A DNA stretch of 16,591 bases from Actinomycetes bacterium (GTDB taxonomy: Bacteria > Actinomycetota > Actinomycetes > S36-B12 > UBA10799): the NCBI GenBank assembly GCA_029779995.1, contig JAKOZM010000067.1, forward strand, positions 1 to 16,591, given 5' to 3'. Both the position numbers and the translations under genes were made by a program. Under the pieces are notes generated by a model. That model was not told the origin of the DNA. It did not search any database and saw only the letters and a list, made by a program, of their open reading frames with translations. Of this stretch, positions 6,131 through 13,336 are shown piece after piece (the first letter of the stretch is position 1; every line of letters starts with the position of its first letter).

Positions 6131-7083
6131 AGGTACTGATGTGGCACGTGCACGGCAGCTGGGCGACGGCGTTCGTCAACGGACTGCACGACGTGGTCGT
6201 GCCGGTGACGCCCGACCGGGGCCCGGACGGCCGAGGCCTTCCCGCCACCTACTCCTGGCCGGACACTGCGCGAGAACTGGCACCGGAGCTGCTGCGCGAC
6301 CAGGACTTCGACGTGGTCATTCTGCAGCGGCCCGCTGAATTGGATCTCGTCGAACAGTGGCTGGGGCGGCGGCCCGGCATTGACCTGCCCGCGGTGTACG
6401 TCGAACACAACACGCCCCGGGAGAGCCCAACGGGCAGTCAACACCCACTGGGTGGACAGTCACGCATCCCTATCGTTCATGTGACGCACTTCAACGCTGT
6501 GATGTGGGCCAACGGCCGGGCCCCTGCGCACGTGGTGGAGCACGGTATTCCCGATCCGGGCTACCGCTACACCGGCATGCTGCCGCGGGTCGGCTACGTC
6601 GTGAATGAGCCCGTTCGCCGCGGGCGAGTGACCGGCAGCGATCTGGTTGGGCACATCGCTCGGATCGCGCCGGTCGATGCGTTCGGCATGGACACGGCGC
6701 CGCTGACGACCGGCGCCCACCGGCACGAGGTCATCGGCCATGGCGATATCGCCCACGATGCGATGCACACCATGCTCGCGGACCGCCGGGTCTATGCCCA
6801 CCTGTGTCGCTGGACCAGCCTGGGCCTGTCGCTACTCGAGGCCATGTTCCTGGGCATGCCCGTGGTCGCCTTGTCGGTGACGGAGGCCCCAGAGGCCCTG
6901 AACGGGAGCGCCGCCGTGGTCAGCAACGACCTGCTGCGCCTTCAGGAGCACGTCCGTGACGTCATCCACGACCCTGAGCTAGCAGCCGACCTCGGCCGCC
7001 GCAACAGGGCCCATGTCGAAACTCGCTACTCACTACAGCGATTCCACGCGGATTGGGATCGCCTACTCAAGGAGGTCCTCTAA
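6127..7083 (+). CDS. Divergent GT4-like glycosyltransferase
   Basis: A 318-residue protein starting MKVLMWHVHGSWATAFVNGL. It has the layout of a GT-B enzyme, shortened in the N-domain. FDVVILQRPAEL (61-72) and AVYVEHNTPRE (89-99) fit the first Rossmann half. VYAHLCRWTSLGLSLLEAMF (222-241), then LGMPVVAL and EAPEAL, fit the donor-binding half of group 1 glycosyltransferases. The first Glu of E-x7-E is replaced by Thr/Ser and only E238 is kept. The R-x4-K motif is not apparent. It may be an unusual active enzyme or a partner subunit of the intact GT4 that follows. It overlaps the previous gene by ATGA and abuts the next with no gap. Confidence 0.75.
   Translation: MKVLMWHVHGSWATAFVNGLHDVVVPVTPDRGPDGRGLPATYSWPDTARELAPELLRDQDFDVVILQRPAELDLVEQWLGRRPGIDLPAVYVEHNTPRESPTGSQHPLGGQSRIPIVHVTHFNAVMWANGRAPAHVVEHGIPDPGYRYTGMLPRVGYVVNEPVRRGRVTGSDLVGHIARIAPVDAFGMDTAPLTTGAHRHEVIGHGDIAHDAMHTMLADRRVYAHLCRWTSLGLSLLEAMFLGMPVVALSVTEAPEALNGSAAVVSNDLLRLQEHVRDVIHDPELAADLGRRNRAHVETRYSLQRFHADWDRLLKEVL
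7069..7075 (+). promoter_or_regulatory. Strong ribosome binding site of the GT4 gene
   Basis: AAGGAGG ends eight bases before the ATG at 7084 and lies inside the last codons of the preceding gene. It is the strongest Shine-Dalgarno sequence in the operon, at the one internal junction where genes abut without overlap. This suggests the GT4 is translated independently rather than by re-initiation. Confidence 0.75.
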
Positions 7084-8316
7084 ATGAAGATCGCAATGGT
7101 TTCTGAACACGCCAGTCCCCTCGCCGTCCTCGGCGGAGTTGATGCCGGGGGGCAGAACGTTCACGTCGACGCGCTGGCTCGCGGTTTGGCGGCCCGCGGT
7201 CATGAGGTCGTGGTCTACACCCGGCGGGACAACCCCGACCTGGCGCAGCGGGTGGAGATTGTGCCCGGAATGGCGGTGCACCACATCGATGCCGGACCTG
7301 CCGAGCCCGTCCCGAAGGATGAGTTCGGCCCGTTCCTGGCCCGCTTCGCCCAGGAGCTCACGAAGCAGTGGGAGATCGATCGCCCGGACGTGATCCACGC
7401 TCACTTCTGGATGAGCGGTGTGATCAGCCTCGAAGGCGCCGAACTGCTGGACATCCCCACCGCGATGACCTACCACGCCCTCGGAGTGGTCAAGAAGCGT
7501 CATCAGGCCGAGGCCGACACCAGCCCGGACACCCGGATCCCGGCCGAACGTCAACTGCTGACCCGGATGTCCCGGATTATCGCAACGTGCACGGATGAGG
7601 TACGGGAACTCGTTGAGATGGGCGGCGACGAGAAGCGGATGGACATCGTTCCGTGCGGGGTGGACTCGACGGCGTTCTGCCCGGCCGAGGTCGGCGAGAG
7701 CGATGTGGTGGCCACCGAGCGGCAAGAGCGGCACAGGATCCTTTCGTTGAGCCGACTGGTGCCCCGCAAGGGTGTCGGTGAGGTGATCGAGATGCTCGCG
7801 TACCTCGATGATGTCGAGCTGACCGTGGCTGGCGGACCGGAGCCGCAGGCTCTGGACAGCGATGCCGAAGTTGCCCGGCTGCGGCGTCTCGCGGATGAGC
7901 ACGGGGTGGCCGACCGGGTGACCTTCGTTGGTGCCGTTGGCCGCGACCGGATCCCGCAGTTGTTGGCCGAGATGGATCTGGCCGTCGTGCTGCCATGGTA
8001 CGAACCCTTCGGCATTGTGCCGTTGGAGATCATGTCGTGTGGCAAACCCCTGGTCGGGTCGGCCGTTGGTGGCCTGCTGGACACCGTGAGCGACGGTGAG
8101 ACCGGACTGTTGGTCCCCCCGCGCAATCCGAGGCGGGCGGCAACGGCCGTACGCACCCTGCTCGACGACGCGGCTCTGCGCCGTTCCATGGGTAAGGCGG
8201 CCCGGCGAAAGATCGAGGAGCAGTACGACTGGCGTCGCGTCTGTGAAGCCACCGAGGCGGTCTACCGCGACATGCTCACCTCCCACTCCACGGTGGCCGT
8301 GCGGACCTCGGCCTGA
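7084..8316 (+). CDS. Group 1 (GT4) glycosyltransferase, MshA/sucrose-synthase-like
   Basis: A 410-residue retaining glycosyltransferase with all usual parts. The N-terminus reads MVSEHASPLAVLGGVDAGGQ, with the glycine loop and the VHVDALARGLAARGHEVVVYTRR run of the MshA/sucrose-phosphate-synthase group. PDVIHAHFWMSG lies at 101-112 and ATCTDEVREL at 167-176. The donor site is SLSRLVPRKG (R224, K229), and E-x7-E is EPFGIVPLE (E307, E315), followed by GGLLDTV and GETGLLVPP. The donor is a nucleotide sugar; which one cannot be read from the sequence. The N-terminal half of the sigma fusion (2623-4401) resembles this protein along its whole length, so the two are probably related by duplication. 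The stop overlaps the next start as TGATG. Confidence 0.9.
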   Translation: MKIAMVSEHASPLAVLGGVDAGGQNVHVDALARGLAARGHEVVVYTRRDNPDLAQRVEIVPGMAVHHIDAGPAEPVPKDEFGPFLARFAQELTKQWEIDRPDVIHAHFWMSGVISLEGAELLDIPTAMTYHALGVVKKRHQAEADTSPDTRIPAERQLLTRMSRIIATCTDEVRELVEMGGDEKRMDIVPCGVDSTAFCPAEVGESDVVATERQERHRILSLSRLVPRKGVGEVIEMLAYLDDVELTVAGGPEPQALDSDAEVARLRRLADEHGVADRVTFVGAVGRDRIPQLLAEMDLAVVLPWYEPFGIVPLEIMSCGKPLVGSAVGGLLDTVSDGETGLLVPPRNPRRAATAVRTLLDDAALRRSMGKAARRKIEEQYDWRRVCEATEAVYRDMLTSHSTVAVRTSA

Positions 8317-8945
8317 TGGGACCGCGCACCACGATCCCGGATCTGCCGGAGGTCGTTCTGGACACCGCCGACCCGTTGGTGATTGAACACCGCCGGGCCA
8401 CGGTCGCTGCCTTGAATGCCGCCAGCGGGGCCCTGGAACGGTGCGCGCAATGGGGTCGGCGGTTGGCGCAGATCCTGCCCGCTGGCGGGCGCCTGTTGGT
8501 GTGTGGCAATGGTGGCAGTGCGGCAGAGGCCCAGCACCTGACGGCAGAGATCGTGGGTCGGTTCCAGGAGGACCGGCCAGCGTACTCGGCCATCTCGCTA
8601 CACGCTGAAACGTCGTCCCTGACCGCAATCGTCAACGACTATGGCGCCACCGAGATGTTCGCTCGGCAGGTGGCCGCGCACGGTCGGGCCGGCGACGTCC
8701 TGCTGATGCTGACCACCAGCGGGCGCAGCCCCAACCTGCTGGTGGCCGCGGAACGTGCCGCTGGCCTGGGGATGTCGACCTGGGCTTTGACCGGCCCCGC
8801 ACCCAACGCGCTCAGTGGCTTGGCACAGGAGACGGCATCCATCCCAGGCCGTACGGTCAGCGCCATCCAGGAAGTGCATCTCGTGGCCGCGCATGTGCTG
8901 TGTGCGGCCTTCGACGCAGCCCTGCCTGTGGGGAGAGCCGGATGA
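8316..8945 (+). CDS. gmhA: Sedoheptulose 7-phosphate isomerase (GmhA-like)
   Basis: A 209-residue SIS-domain protein. GmhA converts sedoheptulose 7-phosphate to D-glycero-D-manno-heptose 7-phosphate, the first step of the heptose pathway. Seen here: LVCGNGGSAAEAQHLTAEIV (61-80), GRFQEDRPAYSAISL, TSSLTAIVNDYG (99-110), TTSGRSPN (133-140), and VSAIQEVHLVAAH (181-193). The zinc ligands known from E. coli GmhA (His, Glu, Gln, His) line up with H74, E78, Q185 and H193, so the active site is complete. It overlaps the next gene by ATGA. The similar DiaA lacks the metal set, so GmhA is clearly the better call. Confidence 0.92.
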   Translation: MGPRTTIPDLPEVVLDTADPLVIEHRRATVAALNAASGALERCAQWGRRLAQILPAGGRLLVCGNGGSAAEAQHLTAEIVGRFQEDRPAYSAISLHAETSSLTAIVNDYGATEMFARQVAAHGRAGDVLLMLTTSGRSPNLLVAAERAAGLGMSTWALTGPAPNALSGLAQETASIPGRTVSAIQEVHLVAAHVLCAAFDAALPVGRAG

Positions 8946-10321
8946 GCCTGCACGAGGCCGACGGGCCCCCGTTGGTGGTGGTCGGTGATTCCCTGCTGGA
9001 CATCGACCTGCTGGGCACGGCAACTCGGCTGTGTCCCGACGAACCCGTCCCGGTGATCGAGGACATCACGGAGGTGACACGGCCGGGCGGGGCTGGGCTG
9101 GCTGCCCTTCTGTGTGCACGACTGCGGCCCACCGTCCTTGTCACGGCCCTCGGTGGCGACGAGGCCGGAGAGCGCCTGCGGGAGATGCTCGCCGAGCACG
9201 TGACGCTGGTGGATGTCGGGGCCTCCCACACAGTGGTGAAGACGCGTGTCCGAGTAGGGGATCGGACCGTGGCTCGGTTGGACCGGGTCCATGAAGGTTT
9301 CGCTGCGCCAGAGGCTGTGGACCCGGAACTCTTCGGCTACGCCGCCGCGGTGCTCGTGAGCGACTACGGACTTGGGGTGACCGCTCGTGAGGATATCCGA
9401 GCTCTACTCGCAGGAGCAGCGCCCACGGTATGGGATCCGCATCCGCGCGGGTCCATGCCCGTCGCCGGCGTCACCACGGTCACGCCCAACCTGGCGGAGG
9501 CGGCGCATTTCGCTGGGCGTGGTGACGTGCTGGATCAAGCTCGCACGCTGCTGCAGAAGTGGGACCCGCAGTCGGTCACCATCACGCGAGGAGCCGACGG
9601 CGCCGTGCTGGCCACCAGGCACGGCACGCCGTTGATCGTGCCTGCCCCCGTCGTGGCACCTACCGACACCTGTGGTGCCGGCGATGCCTTCGCCGCCGCC
9701 CTGGTCAACGCGCTGGCCGACGATCTGGGACTGACCGACGCGGCCCAGCAGGCTGTGGTCAGTGCTGCGGCGTACCTGAGCAACGGCGGGGTCGGTGCTC
9801 TGCAGGTCGATGCGAGCCCGGCGGACCGGGCAGACCCCGATCCCAGCGACCTGGTGGCGACCGTGCGAGCCCGAGGCGGCCGCGTTGTCATGGCCGGTGG
9901 CTGCTTCGACCTCCTGCACGCCGGCCATGTCGCGTACCTCGAGGCAGCTCGCGCTCTCGGTGATTGCCTGGTGGTCGCGGTGAACAGCGACGACAGTGTG
10001 CGAACTCTCAAGGGAAGCGGTCGACCCGTGGTCGGCCAGGAGGACCGGGCGCGCGTGCTGCGCGCGTTGGAGTGTGTGGACGCTGTCATCGTCTTCGATG
10101 AACAGACCCCTGCAGCCCTGCTGGACCGCCTGCGCCCCGACATTTTCGCCAAGGGCGGCGACTACCACGCCACCCAAGTCCCCGAGACCGACGTGGTGCG
10201 CGCCTATGGCGGCGAGGTTGTGGTTCTGCCAACCCTGGCGGGGCGCAGCAGCACGCGTCTGGTCCACGCCGCCCGCGCGGCGCATCATGAGGAGGAACAA
10301 TGCAGGACTCAGCCAGCTTAG
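8942..10321 (+). CDS. hldE: Bifunctional heptose 7-phosphate kinase / heptose 1-phosphate nucleotidyltransferase (HldE-like) 1
   Basis: A 459-residue two-domain protein. Residues 10-290 form a PfkB/ribokinase domain: VVVGDSLLDIDLLG (12-25), RPGGAG (47-52), and APTDTCGAGDAFAAAL with catalytic D248. Residues 313-445 form a cytidylyltransferase-type nucleotidyltransferase: GGCFDLLHAGHVAYL with HAGH at 326-329, AVNSDDSVRTLKGSGRPV, then RPDIFAKGGDYH with KGGDY at 404-408, and LAGRSSTRL. HldE phosphorylates heptose 7-phosphate at C1 and, after GmhB, transfers AMP to give ADP-heptose. The kinase substrate loop differs from classic HldE (GGAGLAA instead of GGAANVA), while the transferase half is canonical. 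The start overlaps gmhA by ATGA, and the end overlaps the SDR gene by 22 bases. Confidence 0.9.
   Translation: MSLHEADGPPLVVVGDSLLDIDLLGTATRLCPDEPVPVIEDITEVTRPGGAGLAALLCARLRPTVLVTALGGDEAGERLREMLAEHVTLVDVGASHTVVKTRVRVGDRTVARLDRVHEGFAAPEAVDPELFGYAAAVLVSDYGLGVTAREDIRALLAGAAPTVWDPHPRGSMPVAGVTTVTPNLAEAAHFAGRGDVLDQARTLLQKWDPQSVTITRGADGAVLATRHGTPLIVPAPVVAPTDTCGAGDAFAAALVNALADDLGLTDAAQQAVVSAAAYLSNGGVGALQVDASPADRADPDPSDLVATVRARGGRVVMAGGCFDLLHAGHVAYLEAARALGDCLVVAVNSDDSVRTLKGSGRPVVGQEDRARVLRALECVDAVIVFDEQTPAALLDRLRPDIFAKGGDYHATQVPETDVVRAYGGEVVVLPTLAGRSSTRLVHAARAAHHEEEQCRTQPA
10290..10296 (+). promoter_or_regulatory. Ribosome binding site of the SDR gene inside hldE 1
   Basis: AGGAGGA lies three bases before the ATG at 10300, within the last codons of hldE-like 1. 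It decides the SDR start and explains the 22-base overlap of the two genes. Confidence 0.7.
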
Positions 10322-10989
10322 GACGGGTTCTGGTCACTGGCGGCGCATCCGGTTTGGGAGCGGCTGTCGTCGAGGCGATCGCCCGGGCTGGCGGGCAGCC
10401 GATCATCATGGACCTCAACGAGGGCACCGGTGAGCATCCGTCCTACTGCGTGGACCTGGCTGACACGGCTGCGACCGAGGCCATGGTCGGCTACATCGCC
10501 GAGTCCGGTCTGGACGCCGTGGTGACCTGTGCCGCTGTCGACTCCTGTGGACCCCTGGAGGCGGTGAAGTCCGATGACTGGGAGCGCGTCATTCAGGTCA
10601 ATTTGATGGGTACCGCTGCGGTCATCCGCGCCGCCATGCCCGTGCTGATGGCCGGTCAGGGACGCGTCGTGACGGTCGCCTCAACGCTGGGTCGCCGGGC
10701 GCTGCCCGACGCGACGGCCTATTGCGCCTCGAAGTTCGGCGTGGTGGGGCTGAGCCGCGCACTGAACGCCGAGTTGGGTGCCAGGCTGCCCGTCACCTGT
10801 GTGCTGCCTGGAGGGATGCGCACGGCGTTCTTCGACGGCCGTCCCGCCAAGTACAGGCCAGCAGACGACGCCCCGCTGATGGATCCGGCCGACGTCGCCG
10901 ACATCATCGTCAACGTCCTGCGGGCGCGCCGCACCGCCATGGTGCCCGAGATCATGGTCACGCCGGGCGGCGAGACCTCATGGCCCTAG
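10300..10989 (+). CDS. Classical short-chain dehydrogenase/reductase (SDR)
   Basis: A 229-residue NAD(P)-dependent oxidoreductase with a Rossmann fold. The cofactor loop is TGGASGLG (13-20), D52 lies in VDLAD, the catalytic set is N101 (VNLMG), S128 (VASTLG), Y141 and K145 (YCASK), and the loop after strand 6 is LPGGMRT. The usual NNAG motif reads TCAAV. It is of classical, not extended, SDR length and pattern, so it is not the HldD epimerase, which is about 310 residues with an extended-SDR fold. Its place between the two hldE-like genes suggests oxidation, reduction or epimerisation of a heptose intermediate, or supply of an acceptor. That is inference. It overlaps the next gene by ten bases. 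Confidence 0.88.
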   Translation: MQDSASLGRVLVTGGASGLGAAVVEAIARAGGQPIIMDLNEGTGEHPSYCVDLADTAATEAMVGYIAESGLDAVVTCAAVDSCGPLEAVKSDDWERVIQVNLMGTAAVIRAAMPVLMAGQGRVVTVASTLGRRALPDATAYCASKFGVVGLSRALNAELGARLPVTCVLPGGMRTAFFDGRPAKYRPADDAPLMDPADVADIIVNVLRARRTAMVPEIMVTPGGETSWP

Positions 10990-11876
10990 AACTGCTCGCC
11001 CTGCGGGCAGCCGGAGTGGGTGACCTGCTGACGGCCGTTCCGGCGCTGCGGGCCGTTGCCGGACTGGGCCCGGACGGTGTCACGCTGGCCGCTCCGCGGT
11101 GGCTGCATCCGCTGGCCCCGCTGCTGCCGGGCGTCAGTGACGTCGTCGATGTGCAGGGCCTGGATCCGCAGACGGACCTCTCGGGCAAGGTGGTCTTCAA
11201 CCTGCACGGCCGCGGCCCGCAAAGCCACCGGGCCCTGCTGGAGAAGGGGCCGCGCGATCTCGTGGCCTTCCGGTGCCCGGGAGTGTGGGAGTTCGGGCCG
11301 CAGTGGTTCACCCATGATGTGGAGGAACCTGAGCGCCAGCGTTTCGCCCGGCTCCTGGAATGGGTCGGCGTCTCCTGCGATCCCGACGACGTCGGCATCA
11401 AACGTCCCGCCAATCCACCGGCGGTGGGGCAGGCGGTGGTCCTGCACGTGGGGGGTACCGATGCCCACCGTCGTTGGCCGGCGGAATCGTTCGCGGCACT
11501 GGCCCGGCTGCTTGGAAGCGACAACCTGGTCATCACCGGCGGGCCCGGAGATCTGGTCACTGCGAACCGCACGGCGAAGTTGGCCGGACTGGACGCCGCG
11601 CAGGTCCTGGCAGGCCGGTTGACCCTGGACGATTTCGCGGCGGTGATCGCCAACGCCCGGCTGGTCGTGTCCGGTGACACCGGCGGAGCGCACCTCGCTC
11701 ACGCCTTCGGCACGCCCTCTGTCGTGGTATTCGGGCCGTCGTCGCCGGGCCAGTGGGGCCCACCGCCCGGGATCCCGAGCCACGTTCTGCGGGCGGGCGG
11801 TCCGGCACCGGTCGCCAGCGATGTTCCCGTCGACGAGGTGTATGCGGCCGTTCTGTGGCAATTGGAGCAGGCATGA
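10980..11876 (+). CDS. Glycosyltransferase family 9 (heptosyltransferase-like) 2
   Basis: A 298-residue, compact GT9 protein starting MALELLALRAAGVGDLLTAV, where GVGDLL carries the Asp (D15) aligned with the catalytic residue of heptosyltransferases. VVFNLHGRGPQSHRAL lies at 71-86, LHVGGTDAHRRWPAESFAAL (155-174) provides the typical basic-Trp-Pro donor contact, ITGGPGD lies at 185-191, and the signature is SGDTGGAHLAHAFGTPSVVV (231-250) followed by FGPSSPGQWGPP. The C-terminal cysteine cluster seen in the other two GT9 proteins is missing, and the protein is about 30-65 residues shorter. It resembles the short actinobacterial GT9 group. The ATG at 10980 was chosen because the fold begins there; it overlaps the SDR gene by ten bases and the next gene by ATGA. 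Confidence 0.88.
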   Translation: MALELLALRAAGVGDLLTAVPALRAVAGLGPDGVTLAAPRWLHPLAPLLPGVSDVVDVQGLDPQTDLSGKVVFNLHGRGPQSHRALLEKGPRDLVAFRCPGVWEFGPQWFTHDVEEPERQRFARLLEWVGVSCDPDDVGIKRPANPPAVGQAVVLHVGGTDAHRRWPAESFAALARLLGSDNLVITGGPGDLVTANRTAKLAGLDAAQVLAGRLTLDDFAAVIANARLVVSGDTGGAHLAHAFGTPSVVVFGPSSPGQWGPPPGIPSHVLRAGGPAPVASDVPVDEVYAAVLWQLEQA

Positions 11877-13336
11877 CCTTGCGACCTTCCTTGAACCGCA
11901 CCGTTGACCAGTTTGCCTGGGGAAGGGTGCTGGTCGTCGGTGACGTCCTGGTGGACGAGTGGTTGTCGGGCTCGTGCGGCAAAGTGGCTCGGGAAGCGCC
12001 GGTGCCGACCATTGACGTCCGCGACCGCGATCTGGTCCCCGGCGGAGCGGGCAACACCGCTGTCAACGTGGCAGCGCTCGGTGGCAGGGTCAGGCTGTTG
12101 ACCGCGCTCGGCGACGACCCGGAAGGCGACGCCGTCGCCACCCAGCTTCAGCGGCGTGGTGTCGAGGTGTGCGCGATCAGGATCGGTCAGCGCCGGACCA
12201 TGGCCAAACGACGGATCACGGTCGGCCGGCAGGTGGTGGCCCGCTTCGATGAGGGTGATAACGAACCCGTCAGTGCCTCGGTGGATGCCGACCTTGCCGA
12301 ACGGCTGGGTGCCCTGGCCGCCGAAGCCGACGTGGTGGTGCTCGCTGACTACGGTCTGGGCACCTGCGCCGGCCCGGCGATGCGCGAGGCGCTGACCGCG
12401 GTGTCTCATGCCCGCACGGTTGTGATCGACGCCCACGATGTGCGCGCCTGGGCGCAGATCCACCCAGAGGTAGTGACTCCCAACTGGGCCGAGGTTGCCG
12501 AAATGCTCTCGGCCTCCACGCAGATGACGGGTCCCGTGCGCCTGCATCGCCTGCGCATGGACGGCCATCGCCTGCTGGAGGCAACGGGTGCGGCGGCCGT
12601 CGTGGCCACCCTGGACGGGGACGGGGCCGCGGTCGTCACCGCCGATGCCGTGACTCACCTGCCCACGCGTCGGATCGACGACCCACACAGCACTGGGGCC
12701 GGTGACACTCTCACCGCAGCCATCGCCTTGAGCCTGGCTGTCGGGGCCCCACTGGCGGCGGCCGTGGAGATTGCCGTGGCGGCAGCCACCGTCGTTGTAC
12801 AGCGACCCGGCACCGCGACCTGCTCGGTGCAGGATCTGGTGGTCGGACCGAATAGTCCGCTACTGACCGCGGAACACCTGGTCGACATCTGCCGGGAGCA
12901 CCGGGTGGCGGGTCGCCGGATCGCGTTCACGAATGGCTGCTTCGACGTGCTGCATGCGGGCCACGTCGCCTTTCTGGCGGCTGCTGCCTCTGAGGCGGAC
13001 GTGCTCGTGGTGGCGTTGAACAGCGACGCGGGAGTGCGTGCCATCAAGGGACCTGGGCGGCCAGTCAACCGGGTGGCTGACCGGGCCGCGGTTCTGGCCG
13101 CGATGGACAGGATCGACCATCTGGCGAGTTTCGACGGGAACGCGCCGACGGCCTTGATCGAGGCGATCCGCCCGGACGTCTACATCAAAGGGGCCGACCA
13201 CGACGTCGTGGCACTGCCCGAGGCCCGGGCCACCGAGCGACTCGGCGGACGAGTGGTGACCGTGCCACTGTTGCCCGACCGGTCTACGACGGGTGTGATC
13301 GAAGCATGCGCTCTGGCCCAACGCTCGTCGGCGTGA
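11873..13336 (+). CDS. hldE: Bifunctional heptose kinase / nucleotidyltransferase (HldE-like) 2
   Basis: A 487-residue second HldE-type fusion. The kinase half (18-325) is closer to classic HldE than the first copy: VLVVGDVLVDEWLSG, EAPVPTIDV, PGGAGNTAVNVAALGG (57-72), VVLADYGLG, VVTPNWAEV, and DDPHSTGAGDTLTAAIAL with catalytic D278. The nucleotidyltransferase half (348-480) has FTNGCFDVLHAGHVAFL with HAGH at 361-364, LNSDAGVRAIKGPGRPV and LLPDRSTTGVI. However, the normally conserved KGGDY is KGADH at 439-443. That change touches the nucleotide or sugar pocket, so specificity or activity may differ. About 60 residues (206-265) between the kinase motifs include MTGPVRLHRLRMDGHRLLEA, which is typical of the family. 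It overlaps its neighbours by four bases at the 5' end and four or 31 at the 3' end. Confidence 0.9.
   Translation: MTLRPSLNRTVDQFAWGRVLVVGDVLVDEWLSGSCGKVAREAPVPTIDVRDRDLVPGGAGNTAVNVAALGGRVRLLTALGDDPEGDAVATQLQRRGVEVCAIRIGQRRTMAKRRITVGRQVVARFDEGDNEPVSASVDADLAERLGALAAEADVVVLADYGLGTCAGPAMREALTAVSHARTVVIDAHDVRAWAQIHPEVVTPNWAEVAEMLSASTQMTGPVRLHRLRMDGHRLLEATGAAAVVATLDGDGAAVVTADAVTHLPTRRIDDPHSTGAGDTLTAAIALSLAVGAPLAAAVEIAVAAATVVVQRPGTATCSVQDLVVGPNSPLLTAEHLVDICREHRVAGRRIAFTNGCFDVLHAGHVAFLAAAASEADVLVVALNSDAGVRAIKGPGRPVNRVADRAAVLAAMDRIDHLASFDGNAPTALIEAIRPDVYIKGADHDVVALPEARATERLGGRVVTVPLLPDRSTTGVIEACALAQRSSA

Noticed and set aside
7063..8628. 521-codon open frame on the minus strand
   Set aside because: It lies antisense to the GT4 and gmhA genes, whose motifs are unambiguous, and shows no family motif itself.
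10300..10989. SDR as the HldD heptose epimerase
   Set aside because: Its length and YCASK/TGGASGLG pattern are those of a classical SDR; HldD is an extended SDR of about 310 residues.
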